From Fen-1298 sp050015675 (GTDB taxonomy: Bacteria; Bacteroidota; Ignavibacteria; UBA10030), in assembly GCA_050015675.1 (NCBI GenBank), contig JBEKAY010000007.1, forward strand, positions 38,532-102,531: DNA of 64,000 nucleotides. The letters are read 5' to 3'. The translations under genes were made by a program, and so were the position numbers. Below, in pieces: positions 44,902 through 54,445 of this stretch (its first letter is position 1; every line of letters starts with the position of its first letter). The notes beneath the pieces were generated by a model that saw nothing but the letters and a program-made list of their open reading frames with translations, was not told where the DNA came from and ran no database searches.

Positions 44902-46239
44902 ATGCCAGATTCGAATGAGAATAAAGTGATAATAGGCTATTATCGTTGGACGATTTGTGCACTTTTATTTTTTGGTACTACCGTCAACTACCTCGATCGT
45001 CAGGTGCTAGGAATATTAAAACCTATTCTTGATACGGAAATAGGACTGGGAGAAAAAGAATACTCCTATATAGTTATGGCATTTCAGGCGGCCTATGCTT
45101 TGGGGCTTTTAGTCGTGGGTCCATTTATTGACAAAGTAGGTACCAAGCTTGGATATGCCACATCTGTTATTATCTGGGGTTTTTCCTCGATGAGTCATGC
45201 TCTAGCAAAAACTCCGATAGGATTTGGTTTTGCCCGTTTTGGATTGGGGATTGGGGAGGCAGGTAATTTTCCGGCTGCCGTAAAAACCGTTGCAGAGTGG
45301 TTTCCCAAAAAAGAGAGGGCACTTGCTACCGGAATTTTTAATTCAGGAACGGCAATAGGAGCAGTTATTGCTCCTGCTGCAATTCCCTGGGTTATTTATT
45401 TTTTTGCAGCCGATCCCAACCATCCGGCCTGGCAAGCGGCTTTTATTTTCACAGGTCTGCTCGACTTGATATGGCTAATATTCTGGTTAAGTATTTATAA
45501 TAAACCTGAAAAAACAAAAAAACTGAAACCATTAGAATTGGCATATATCAACAGTGATATTAATAATGATAACAAGACGGCCGATAATGATACTAAAATA
45601 ACATGGACAAAAATTATTACCCTGCCGCAAACATGGGGATTTACTATAGCCAAAGCTCTTACTGACTGTGCTTGGTGGTTTTACCTGTTTTGGTTACCAT
45701 CGTTTCTTAAGGACAAATACCATGTAGACATCAAAGACTTTAAAAATTTTGCACTACCGCTTATTATCATTTACGGTCTTACAATGATTGGCAGTATTTA
45801 CGGAGGGTGGATGTCATCCGCTTTGATCAAGCGCGGATGGACAATTAATAAAGCACGAAAATTCACCATGTTACTCTTTGCCATTCTTGTACTGCCTATC
45901 TTCTTAGTACAATATATCAGCTTATGGCCTGCAGTCGTGATTATAGGTCTTGCTATGGCTTTCCATCAGGCATGGTCGGCAAATTTATTAACTACCATAT
46001 CTGATATTTTCCCCAAAAAGGCAACCGCTTCAGCAACTAGCATCGGAACTATGTTTGCTACAATCGTTTCCTTATTATTCTCTTACAGTATTGGTAGTGT
46101 ACTGGACTACTGGAAACGAATGGGTCATATCGAAGCCGGTTATTCAGTTCTATTTACGTTCTGCGCTTTAGTTTATATTATCGGCTGGACACTATTTAAT
46201 CTTTTAATACCTAAACTGGAACCATTAAACATGGAATAA
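44902..46239 (+). CDS. MFS transporter, hexuronate (ExuT-like) type
   Basis: 445 residues, about 12 membrane helices, inner membrane. Anion:cation symporter family features: NYLDRQVLGILKP at helix 1, GFARFGLGIGEAGNFPAAVK and WFPKKERALATGIFNSGTA, as in ExuT, which imports glucuronate and galacturonate. Glucuronate released from xylan would feed the SDR-UxuA route at the left of the window. The ATG at 44902 is preceded by AAAGGAAAG. A broken paralogue follows directly. Confidence 0.87.
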   Translation: MPDSNENKVIIGYYRWTICALLFFGTTVNYLDRQVLGILKPILDTEIGLGEKEYSYIVMAFQAAYALGLLVVGPFIDKVGTKLGYATSVIIWGFSSMSHALAKTPIGFGFARFGLGIGEAGNFPAAVKTVAEWFPKKERALATGIFNSGTAIGAVIAPAAIPWVIYFFAADPNHPAWQAAFIFTGLLDLIWLIFWLSIYNKPEKTKKLKPLELAYINSDINNDNKTADNDTKITWTKIITLPQTWGFTIAKALTDCAWWFYLFWLPSFLKDKYHVDIKDFKNFALPLIIIYGLTMIGSIYGGWMSSALIKRGWTINKARKFTMLLFAILVLPIFLVQYISLWPAVVIIGLAMAFHQAWSANLLTTISDIFPKKATASATSIGTMFATIVSLLFSYSIGSVLDYWKRMGHIEAGYSVLFTFCALVYIIGWTLFNLLIPKLEPLNME

Positions 46240-46284
46240 TTTTCTTGGTATACAAACACGTCTGAAAATTGGAAATTACAAATG

Positions 46285-46480
46285 TGTAATTTCCTTGCAG
46301 CCATTAAAACTGTTACTGGATGGTTCCCCCCAAAAAGAACGTGCATTGGCAATTGGTATTTTTAATTCAGGAACAAATATTGGTGCAGTTGCTGCACCGG
46401 CAATAATACCATGGTTGACTATCACGTATGGATGGCAGGCTGCTTTTTTTGACGGGTGCGATAGGCTTTGTTCCTTTTCG
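46285..46480 (+). pseudogene. Fragment of a second ExuT-like transporter
   Basis: In-frame pieces read NFLAAIKTVTGWFP and, after a shift in a C6-A5 run at 46326-46336, ERALAIGIFNSGTNIGAV and APAIIPWLTITYGWQAAF. This corresponds to the helix 4-5 region of the intact gene (WFPKKERALATGIFNSGTA). A further frame break lies near 46450. About 65 of 445 codons are left. Confidence 0.75.
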
Positions 46481-46485
46481 GGTTC

Positions 46486-46556
46486 AATACCCCGAAGCTT
46501 GCTTCGTTAAGATGAGATGTTTTTCACAGTGATACCTCGCAGCTTGCTGCGAGGTA
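46486..46556. repeat. Hairpin repeats after the MFS relic
   Basis: Two related palindromic elements: ATACCCCGAAGCTTGCTTCG near 46489-46506, and a perfect 11-bp stem TACCTCGCAGC/GCTGCGAGGTA at 46533-46556 with a two-base loop. A third, looser, GC-rich element with GCGCTCTTGGCGCG occurs near 46640-46660. They look like small REP-type elements. The remainder of the stretch to 46843 holds no gene. Confidence 0.5.
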
Positions 46557-46843
46557 GTTCATTGATAACGAGAATTCCCTATGTTCTTGGCACAGGAATG
46601 AATCGTAAATAAGAGAAAACAAATTCAAAACAACGCCCTGCGCTCTTGGCGCGGGGTTCTTGACCTCAAAGACTCTTCTATTTCTTCGGTTGTAACATTT
46701 TCGCTCGTATCAACCCGGTGTGGTAACCATTGAATGCAGGGATATATAAAATTATACGTTCCTCCATGATTGCAGTGCACATTTCACAGGTTCTCAATGC
46801 CATTTTTGCAGGCAGCTCTGATGGAGGTTACGATTATGCCACA

Positions 46844-47653
46844 TTACTTAGACCGTAACCGAATCTCCCCCTTATCGCTTTTAAACTCAAGCATCGGGCC
46901 CCCTCCGTTGATTTTCCCGGAGTAATCATAATGGTGGTGCTTTCTATCGCGTTCGTGTGTTTCTACATCGAAATCTGTGCTAAAATTTACACGTCTTTCG
47001 AAATCTGTTTGCAATTCAAAGCTGGTTCGTTGTGGGATGCTCACAGAAATTTTTCCCTTGTAAGTCTCAAAATGGCTGTCGTTCTTGAGCATTGCAAAAG
47101 AAATACGCACATCGCCTTTGTATGTTTCTAAATCGATTCCCCCCTCGAGATCAAATACTTCCACTGTACCTTTATATGTATTGAGTGTTAGGCATGAGGT
47201 CAATCCTTCAATGTGTGATTCCGATTTGTAGTCTTTGATCCTCAGTTCTGTGGTGCGAGGCATCTTGATAGTGTAATGTACTAATGGGAGTGAATTTGAT
47301 GTCTCGTGCGGATCGGTGATCCAATCCCAAAAATTGTGATAATTGTTTCGCTCCACGTTCCTATAATTGGTATGAAGCCTCACTTCTTTGTCGGTGCTGT
47401 GAATTTCAATTTCCGTGTCTTCTACATCCCGTGCGGCATCACGGGAATCTGCGTCGTCCGATTCTATCTTCACGTACACCTCAACCTGCGGCTTGTCATG
47501 AGTGGTGATAGTAATGCTTCCTTTGTAGGTGTCAATGACGAGAAGCCCACCTGATTTGAACGGGATGGTTTTCGTGATCTCTCGGGAAGGTTGGGATATC
47601 GCGGTTAAAAGAGATACCGATAAGAGAATTGTTATGAACAAGGGCACTCGCAT
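46844..47653 (-). CDS. Exported DUF4097-type beta-repeat protein
   Basis: 269 residues with a signal peptide (MRVPLFITILLSVSLLTAISQ). The body is a ladder of short beta-strand repeats marked by a recurring TYKG turn: DTYKGSITI, NTYKGTVEV, ETYKGDVRI, ETYKGKISV, and a last SDKGEIRL. This is the pattern of DUF4097/adhesin-like beta-solenoids. A His/Asp-rich loop (ERDRKHHHYDY) near the end may bind metal. Molecular function is unknown. No link with the sugar genes is evident; it stands alone on the minus strand. Confidence 0.72.
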   Translation of the reverse strand: MRVPLFITILLSVSLLTAISQPSREITKTIPFKSGGLLVIDTYKGSITITTHDKPQVEVYVKIESDDADSRDAARDVEDTEIEIHSTDKEVRLHTNYRNVERNNYHNFWDWITDPHETSNSLPLVHYTIKMPRTTELRIKDYKSESHIEGLTSCLTLNTYKGTVEVFDLEGGIDLETYKGDVRISFAMLKNDSHFETYKGKISVSIPQRTSFELQTDFERRVNFSTDFDVETHERDRKHHHYDYSGKINGGGPMLEFKSDKGEIRLRSK

Positions 47654-47897
47654 GATTTCCTCCGATTTGAATAGGATGTTGTAATTGCATACGGCAGATT
47701 CTCAATAAGGTTGCAGAGAAGCTCTCTCCCACGGTTATCGGGATGGATCATTGGGAGAGCGAATTAATTGCAACCGACAGAAATATCTTTCGGATAGGAA
47801 AAGAATTAAGAGGACTGGGAAGAAAAACAAACGTAGGCTCAACTTATAATTGCTATTCTCAGAAAATATGAATCGTAACGGCGTTTCAGGGATTGAA

Positions 47898-48902
47898 TTA
47901 TATATGGTATTTTGATTTCAGCCAATCGTAAGCCGCATTAATTTCCTTTGATTTCATTTCGGCCAATTTTTTAAACTCAGGGCCTAAATGTTGTACCCGA
48001 TCCGGATGATAGAGAGAAATCAAACCGATATATTTTGAACGAATTTGTTCCTTTGTTACTTTTCCCATCAAACCAATTAATTGTCCGTAGTAGGCATTCT
48101 TTTCTTCATCGGTCGCTGTCGCTGAATAAAATTTATTGGAGGAAGAAAAAGAATGCTGCCTGTGTCTTCCGTAAGGCTCGTATTTATCATGCCAGCCGGA
48201 ATAATTCTGGTTGTATTGATATCGAGAAGAATAATGGCCAACAATATTCGATAATTTCCTAAATAGTTCTGACTTACGATCTCCAATATTGATAAGATAA
48301 TCAAGTAAGAGATAATTGATTGATTTTAACTTGCCATCCTTGCATTTCTGTGCATTTTCTAGAAGAAGTTTTTCGACAAGAATTCGAGGATAATTCGATA
48401 TGATCCGCTTTACCCTATTGTTTCTGTCTACTACGGCAGTAGCGATCGAGAAGATGGGAATAAGTTTCCGCTGCTGAACAGGCTGAAGGGCGAGAGTATA
48501 GAGAACGGCAAATTCATTTAGAACGACATCAGGGGAAATCTCTTTGCGTACTTGCGATGATGAGTTGATACAATGGAGATGGCCCTGAATGATCCGGACG
48601 AATTCACTGAGCATTAAAGATAGATTTATATTATACACCCGCGCACAAAGCACATTGACGCCGAGTTCGGGATATTGTTTCCGAAGCATATAATCGGAAG
48701 AAATTCTTGGTCTTAAATAGTTATTAGAGTATCCCGATAAGCCGTATTGCACTGTCCCAAAGATACTCCAGATTTGGCGGTACACTTCATCAAAGATAGT
48801 GTACGCTTCATTGTACTTTCTTTGATTGACCAGTAAGTCGGCGACCTCTCGCATTTTTTCGATTGTGTTCATATGCATGCCGCTAATTGTTTTTGGATTC
48901 AT
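47898..48902 (-). CDS. Protein with C-terminal J domain
   Basis: About 334 residues. The C-terminal 65 residues form a J domain with the HPD motif (SLYHPDRVQHLG) that would stimulate a DnaK-type ATPase; the helical N-terminal part begins with a TPR-like hairpin (LLVNQRKYNEAYTIF). A His/Ser-rich linker joins them. J domains usually sit at the N-terminus, so this arrangement is less common. The start is uncertain: ATG at 48902 overlaps the upstream HTH gene by 20 bases, and 48878 or 48872 are alternatives. Co-transcribed with the XRE regulator; no DnaK or GrpE gene is near. Confidence 0.72.
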   Translation of the reverse strand: MNPKTISGMHMNTIEKMREVADLLVNQRKYNEAYTIFDEVYRQIWSIFGTVQYGLSGYSNNYLRPRISSDYMLRKQYPELGVNVLCARVYNINLSLMLSEFVRIIQGHLHCINSSSQVRKEISPDVVLNEFAVLYTLALQPVQQRKLIPIFSIATAVVDRNNRVKRIISNYPRILVEKLLLENAQKCKDGKLKSINYLLLDYLINIGDRKSELFRKLSNIVGHYSSRYQYNQNYSGWHDKYEPYGRHRQHSFSSSNKFYSATATDEEKNAYYGQLIGLMGKVTKEQIRSKYIGLISLYHPDRVQHLGPEFKKLAEMKSKEINAAYDWLKSKYHI

Positions 48903-49371
48903 TGTTTGGAATAATATTCTTCTGAAGAGTTGAATAGCTGCCGAGTATTTCACGCATGTGACTTACAAGGACTTTGTTTTCCGAGAGTTCGGCTAAGACG
49001 GAAAAACCAATGTTCGCTTCTATAAATTCCTTTATCGCCTTTTTAAATTTTACATCATCAAGGCTTTGAACTTCTATCTCGTTTGTTTCTGCGTAGTAAT
49101 GAAATGCCTTGATCAGCGGCAAGCCGTTTATTCTGATAAAGGACATCCAGCTTTTTAACGTGTGCGATTCATGAGGATGTGATTTAACGGCTTCCCGCGT
49201 GGTTCTCAATGGAACATTAAGTGCCTTGGCAGTTTTTTTTAGGAGGGCATCATTAAATGGACGCTTCCCTCGTTCGAGATTGGAATAATATCCCTGGGAG
49301 ATTCCAAGCTGAACGGCAACATCCACCGTCGTCAGTTGTTTTGCCTTACGAATTTCTGCTAAGGTTGCCAT
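48883..49371 (-). CDS. XRE-family (Cro/CI-type) regulator
   Basis: 162 residues with an N-terminal helix-turn-helix (TVDVAVQLGISQGYYSNLER, about 14-33) of the XRE class, followed by a helical C-terminal part without a recognised domain. Its gene precedes and overlaps the J-domain gene. Upstream lie three TATATCAA repeats at helical spacing (49399-49438), good candidates for self-binding sites. The partner arrangement resembles a small regulatory or stress module, possibly phage-derived; that is inference. Confidence 0.8.
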   Translation of the reverse strand: MATLAEIRKAKQLTTVDVAVQLGISQGYYSNLERGKRPFNDALLKKTAKALNVPLRTTREAVKSHPHESHTLKSWMSFIRINGLPLIKAFHYYAETNEIEVQSLDDVKFKKAIKEFIEANIGFSVLAELSENKVLVSHMREILGSYSTLQKNIIPNNESKNN

Positions 49372-49398
49372 TATTTATTCCAGTCTTAAAATACAATA

Positions 49399-49438
49399 TA
49401 TATCAAAATATATCAAGATATAAATAGAATTATATCAA
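49399..49438 (-). promoter_or_regulatory. Repeated TATATCAA boxes upstream of the XRE gene
   Basis: Three identical 8-bp boxes at 49399-49406, 49409-49416 and 49431-49438 are spaced by 10 and 22 bases, placing them on the same helix face. They begin 28 bases upstream of the regulator start. Read on the minus strand they are TTGATATA, so one may double as a -35 box. Probably operators for the adjacent regulator. The rest of 49372-49731 shows no gene; its right end must hold the arabinose-operon promoter. Confidence 0.55.
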
Positions 49439-49731
49439 TGATTCTTTTTCAAAAAAAGAATGCGAACTCTTGGAACGAGACTGGGAAGAGCGCAGAAGGC
49501 TTTATGGATGATGTAGTGTTTTTACAGCAGAAGAATAATATTGGGCTGCAGATATTATTAAATATGTTTGCAGATTCACTTTGAGAAATATTTCCAGTGG
49601 AGAGAAGGTTCTGTCTGTGCTCACGCATAAATAGAGGAGGATAGTGCAATATATCTTGCATTTATAATTAGTGAATAGTATTTTTTAATAATCTCTAAAG
49701 CCAATCTATTTAATCAATTGAAAGGTAGAGT

Positions 49732-50871
49732 ATGAAAAAGGTGATGTTATTTTGTATATTTCTTGCTGGAGTCAATATTCTCTATTCTTGTCCACCAATC
49801 AAAAAGAATATTGCCGTGAACGAAAAAACACTTTTTGGAAAGCTTCCGGATGGGCGGGAAGTTTTTCAATATACATTGATCAATAAATCCGGCGCAATAG
49901 TAAAAGTCATCAATTTCGGCGCAGTTGTTACATCGCTCACTATTCCGAATCGTAATGGAAAATATGAAGATGTTGTCCTTGGATATGATTCACTGCAAGG
50001 ATATATAGATGGTTCAAGTTACTTTGGTGCTATTGTCGGTCGTTATGGCAACCGAATTGGCAAGGGCCAGTTTACGCTTGAAGGGAAAAATTATCAGGTG
50101 ACAGTGAATGATGGCGTAAATCATCTCCATGGCGGGAAAATAGGATTTAGTAAAGAACTCTGGACGGCAAACACGGTGCAAGATAGTGCTGGTCCGTCTC
50201 TTCAACTGACCTACATCAGTAAAGACGGCGAGGAAGGATATCCTGGGAAAGTGACACTCTCGGTCACTTATACCTTAACCGATAAAAATGAATTGCGTAT
50301 TGCGTATGAAGGAACAACCGATAAGACAACGATTCTTAATCCTACACATCATTCTTATTTCAACTTATCTGGTTCATTTAAGAACACAATTCTTGATCAT
50401 CTTTTAACAATTGAAGCAGATTCGATCACGCCTGTTGATAAAGGACTTATTACTACCGGAAAATATTTGGACGTAACAAAAACTCCAATGGATTTTCGAA
50501 CTCCGACTGCAATCGGCGTACGAATCAATGATCCGTTTGAACAGTTAATTTTTGGCAAAGGATATGATCATAATTGGGTCATTCGGAATTATACGAAAGG
50601 CAAGGTTCGTAAAGCGGCGGAAGTTTACGAACAAAAGAGTGGGCGCGTAATGACTGTTTACACTGATCAACCGGGACTTCAATTTTATTCCGGTAATTTT
50701 CTTAATGGAACTGCAAATGGAAAAGGAGTATCCTATCAACTTCGAACAGGACTTTGTTTAGAAGCTCAGTGTTATCCTGATTCTCCAAACAAACCGGAAT
50801 TCCCCTCGGTCACACTCAAGCCAGGCGAAATATACGAGCAAACAACTATTTACCAATTCTCAACAAAATAG
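49732..50871 (+). CDS. galM: Aldose 1-epimerase, lipoprotein form
   Basis: 379 residues. A lipoprotein signal (lipobox ILYSC, Cys20) would anchor it in the envelope, unlike the cytoplasmic copy at 7404. The epimerase body has GRYGNRIGKGQF, VNHLHGG, NPTHHSYFNLSG and LCLEAQCYPDSPNKP with the catalytic Glu, so it should interconvert anomers of sugars such as arabinose before uptake by the symporter whose gene begins 17 bp later. First gene of the arabinose operon, preceded by an AAAGGTAGAGT ribosome site. Confidence 0.92.
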   Translation: MKKVMLFCIFLAGVNILYSCPPIKKNIAVNEKTLFGKLPDGREVFQYTLINKSGAIVKVINFGAVVTSLTIPNRNGKYEDVVLGYDSLQGYIDGSSYFGAIVGRYGNRIGKGQFTLEGKNYQVTVNDGVNHLHGGKIGFSKELWTANTVQDSAGPSLQLTYISKDGEEGYPGKVTLSVTYTLTDKNELRIAYEGTTDKTTILNPTHHSYFNLSGSFKNTILDHLLTIEADSITPVDKGLITTGKYLDVTKTPMDFRTPTAIGVRINDPFEQLIFGKGYDHNWVIRNYTKGKVRKAAEVYEQKSGRVMTVYTDQPGLQFYSGNFLNGTANGKGVSYQLRTGLCLEAQCYPDSPNKPEFPSVTLKPGEIYEQTTIYQFSTK

Positions 50872-50888
50872 AAAAGGAGATTCAAGAC

Positions 50889-52667
50889 ATGGGCACTCTA
50901 CAAACTCTAGATTGGATTGCGATTGGTGCTTATTTTACTATTCTGATAGGAGTCGCTTCGTGGGTTGTCAGAAAAGGAAAGGATAATGCTACGGATTATT
51001 TTCTCGCTGGACGAAATCTCAGTTGGTGGATCATAGGAGCGTCCATTTTTGCATCGAATATTGGCTCTGAACACATCGTCGGTTTAGCAGGATCCGGCGC
51101 CAAGGATGGGGTCGCAATGGCTCATTATGAATTTCACGCATGGTGCTTGTTAATGCTTGCATGGATTTTTGTGCCTTTCTATGCGAGGTCGATGGTTTTC
51201 ACAATGCCGGAGTTTCTGGAACGGCGCTTTTCTGTTGAATCACGCTATGTATTGTCTTTCGTATCAATTATTACTTTTATAGTCACTAAAATAGCAGTGG
51301 GCATTTTCGCAGGCGGCGTAGTATTTGGTACTCTGCTGCCCGAGCTACAAATAACTATTGCAGGGCACGCAATAGACAGTTTCTGGATCGGATCCGTGCT
51401 TGTGATTGTGTTAACTGGTCTCTATACTGCGCTGGGAGGTATGCGTGCTGTTGCATACAACGATGCTGTGCAAGTTACGGTTCTCATTGGTGGTTCAGCA
51501 TTATTGACCATCTATGGATTAATTACATTAGGCGGCTGGGATGAACTAAGAAGATTATGCGGATCAGATATGTTCAACCTTTGGAAGCCTTTGACACCGG
51601 CAGGTGTGGAAAGTACCTGGGCACCTGTAATAGAAAGGAATGCTGCTGGTAATCTGGTAAAACAAGCGTGGTACTTTAATGGGAATTATCCGTGGCTTGG
51701 TATGGCGATCTGTGCGCCGGTCATTGGACTCTGGTATTGGTGTACAGATCAATATATTGTCCAACGAGTTCTGGGTGCACCTAATGAAAAAGTTGGCCGT
51801 CGTGGAGCTATCTTTGCAGCAGTACTAAAATTATTCCCGGTATATCTCTTCATTATTCCAGGTCTTATTTGTTTTGCTCTGGCGAAAAGCGGTAAAGTCC
51901 CCGGCTTGGAGATTGTCTACGATTCAGTTACAGGAAAAGCAACTGGACATTCACAAGCCGCTTTTCCATTATTGGTACAATATCTCCTACCGCCTGGTCT
52001 GCGTGGTATAGTGGTTGCCGGATTACTTTCTGCATTGATGGGTTCGCTTGCGGGAGTGTTCAACGCATGCTCAACATTGTTCACAGTCGATTTTTATGAA
52101 AAGATTCGTCCTAAGGCGAGTCAAAGTGAAATCGTTCATATGGGACGTATTGCCACGGCTGTTATGGTCGTTATTGCGATTGCATGGATTCCGGTGGTTA
52201 AAGGGGCACCTGGTCTGTATAATTACCTGCAAACGGTCCAAGGATATCTTGCACCTCCGATTTTCGTGGTGTTCTTCTTTGGTGTATTTTGGAAACGATT
52301 AAACGCTAAGGGTTGTCTATGGTCAATTATTATCGGTTTCGGTATAGGTTTATTCCGGATGATCGTGGATACTCCAGTAACATTGGAGGGAAGCGGTTAT
52401 ACTGCAGGCTCATTGCTTTGGATCATAAACAACATCAACTTCCAATATTTCAGCATTCTTATTACCATCATTTCAGCACTCGTAATGATCATTGTAAGCT
52501 ATATGACCGAAGAGCCCGACTATGATAAGATAAAAAATCTTTCATTCGCTACTCGAACTGATGAACATAGATCAGAATCTTCCGCGAGTTGGGATTGGCG
52601 TGAAGTCGTAACTTCCATAATTGTTGTTGCTATTATTGCTGGCGGCTATATCTATTTTACAGGTTAA
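50889..52667 (+). CDS. SSS-family sodium/sugar symporter
   Basis: 592 residues with about 14 membrane helices, solute:sodium symporter family (vSGLT/SGLT type). Typical features: ATDYFLAGRNLSWWIIGAS, ASNIGSEHIVGLAGSGA (sodium-site region of helix 1) and the glucose-transporter-type YTALGGMRAVAYNDAVQV. It probably imports L-arabinose or galactose-like sugars; context with araB, araD and araA favours arabinose. Located between the lipoprotein epimerase and araB, with short gaps, all in one operon. Confidence 0.9.
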   Translation: MGTLQTLDWIAIGAYFTILIGVASWVVRKGKDNATDYFLAGRNLSWWIIGASIFASNIGSEHIVGLAGSGAKDGVAMAHYEFHAWCLLMLAWIFVPFYARSMVFTMPEFLERRFSVESRYVLSFVSIITFIVTKIAVGIFAGGVVFGTLLPELQITIAGHAIDSFWIGSVLVIVLTGLYTALGGMRAVAYNDAVQVTVLIGGSALLTIYGLITLGGWDELRRLCGSDMFNLWKPLTPAGVESTWAPVIERNAAGNLVKQAWYFNGNYPWLGMAICAPVIGLWYWCTDQYIVQRVLGAPNEKVGRRGAIFAAVLKLFPVYLFIIPGLICFALAKSGKVPGLEIVYDSVTGKATGHSQAAFPLLVQYLLPPGLRGIVVAGLLSALMGSLAGVFNACSTLFTVDFYEKIRPKASQSEIVHMGRIATAVMVVIAIAWIPVVKGAPGLYNYLQTVQGYLAPPIFVVFFFGVFWKRLNAKGCLWSIIIGFGIGLFRMIVDTPVTLEGSGYTAGSLLWIINNINFQYFSILITIISALVMIIVSYMTEEPDYDKIKNLSFATRTDEHRSESSASWDWREVVTSIIVVAIIAGGYIYFTG

Positions 52668-52688
52668 TAGAATGGGAGTATCAGTACA

Positions 52689-54389
52689 ATGAGCAAATAC
52701 GTTATTGGATTGGATTTTGGAACTAACTCTTGCCGTTCTTTAATCGTCGATGTTGCCAATGGCAAGGAATTGGCAAGTCATGTATTTCCATACCCATCCG
52801 GTAAAGATGGAGTAATTGTGAATTCTGCCGATCCTCATCTGGCTCGGCAGAATCCCGCTGATTATATCAAAGGAATTGAAGCGACTATTAAGGGTGCTTT
52901 GAAAAAAGCAAAAGAAGTGAAGAAAAATTTCGAAGCTTCCAATATCATCGGGATTGGCATTGACACAACAGGCAGCAGCCCGATGCCGGTGGATGCCGAT
53001 GGTCAAGCTTTATGTTTTAATAAGAAGTTCAAGAAGAATCCGGCCGCTATGGTTTGGCTGTGGAAAGATCATACGGGTTTTTCAGAAGCAGCTCTCATTA
53101 CCGAAACTGCCGCGAAACTTCGCCCGCAATATTTGGCAAAGATTGGAGGCACGTATTCCTCAGAATGGTGGTGGAGTAAAATTCTTCACTGCAAAAATAT
53201 TGCGCCGGAAGTATTTGAAGCTGCAGATAGCTGGGTGGAAATTTGCGATTGGATACCAGCAGTGCTAGCCGGCGAACTCTTGCCGAAGAAAATCAAACGG
53301 GGAATTTGTTCAGCCGGCCATAAGGCAATGTTCAATCGGAATTGGGGCGGATTACCTGACGTTGAATTTCTCGAAACACTCTCATCCGGCTTAGGAGCGT
53401 TGCGAAGCCGGCTCTATGATGAAGCTTATACAGCGGAACAGCGGGTTGGATCTCTTTCATCTGAGTGGGCAAAGATCCTCGGACTTTCTCCGAACGTTGT
53501 CATTGCAGTTGGTGCGTTTGATGCACATATGGGAGCTGTTGGAGCAGGAATCTCTACCGGCACACTCGTGAAGATTGTTGGAACGAGCACTTGTGATATT
53601 ATGATTCATCCTCACAAAGAACAGCTGAATGATATTCCGGGAGTCTGTGGAATTGTTGACGGTTCTGTGATGAATGGGTACTATGGCATCGAAGCGGGTC
53701 AATCCGGAGTAGGAGATATATTTCTCTGGTTTGTCAACAACCTTGTTGGTGAATCATACGGAAAGACACAAGATGAGAAATTTAAAAATCTTGAAAAGGC
53801 AGCATTGAAATTATTGCCAGGTGAAAGCGGATTGCTTGCCCTCGATTGGAATAATGGCAACCGAACAATTCTCGTCGATGTTCGCTTGAGCGGTATGCTG
53901 ATAGGCCAATCGTTGCATACAACACCGGAAGAAATTTATCGCGCTTTGATTGAGGCAACCGGATTCGGCGCACTCGCGATTATCGACCGTATCGAAGAAT
54001 ATGGCGTGAAGGTAAAGGAAGTAATCAATTGTGGCGGATTGGCAATGAAGAATAAATTGATGATGCAGATTTATGCAGATATTACCAGGCGCTCTATGAA
54101 GATTTCCCGTAGTGAACAAACGCCAGCCCTTGGTGCGGGCATCTTTGCATCCGTAGCGGCTGGAAAGAATGTTGGTGGATACGAGTCCGTCGACGAAGCA
54201 AAACAAGCTATGACAGGAAGCGGTAAGGTGTATATTCCGATCAAAGAAAATCATGAGACCTATAAGAAACTCTATGCACTCTATAGGCAATTGCATGATG
54301 GATTCGGTACGAAGCAATGGAACGGGAATATGTTCAATGTGATGAAAGAATTGCTGGAATTGCGCGATCAAATTCGGAGAACTAAGTGA
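52689..54389 (+). CDS. araB: L-Ribulokinase
   Basis: FGGY-family kinase phosphorylating L-ribulose (EC 2.7.1.16). 566 residues, the usual length for AraB and longer than xylulokinase. Features: YVIGLDFGTNSCRSLIVD phosphate loop, IGIDTTGSSPMPVD, KDHTGFSEA and SEWWWSKI, ICDWIPAVLAG, and the GAFDAHMGAVGAG region with the catalytic Asp. Follows the symporter by 21 bp. With AraA and AraD it completes conversion of arabinose to xylulose 5-phosphate, which joins the product of the xylose branch. Confidence 0.95.
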   Translation: MSKYVIGLDFGTNSCRSLIVDVANGKELASHVFPYPSGKDGVIVNSADPHLARQNPADYIKGIEATIKGALKKAKEVKKNFEASNIIGIGIDTTGSSPMPVDADGQALCFNKKFKKNPAAMVWLWKDHTGFSEAALITETAAKLRPQYLAKIGGTYSSEWWWSKILHCKNIAPEVFEAADSWVEICDWIPAVLAGELLPKKIKRGICSAGHKAMFNRNWGGLPDVEFLETLSSGLGALRSRLYDEAYTAEQRVGSLSSEWAKILGLSPNVVIAVGAFDAHMGAVGAGISTGTLVKIVGTSTCDIMIHPHKEQLNDIPGVCGIVDGSVMNGYYGIEAGQSGVGDIFLWFVNNLVGESYGKTQDEKFKNLEKAALKLLPGESGLLALDWNNGNRTILVDVRLSGMLIGQSLHTTPEEIYRALIEATGFGALAIIDRIEEYGVKVKEVINCGGLAMKNKLMMQIYADITRRSMKISRSEQTPALGAGIFASVAAGKNVGGYESVDEAKQAMTGSGKVYIPIKENHETYKKLYALYRQLHDGFGTKQWNGNMFNVMKELLELRDQIRRTK

Positions 54390-54445
54390 ACCGTCAATTG
54401 ATGACTTATGCATACTGATTATTTGTTTACTCTGAGTCAAATAGC

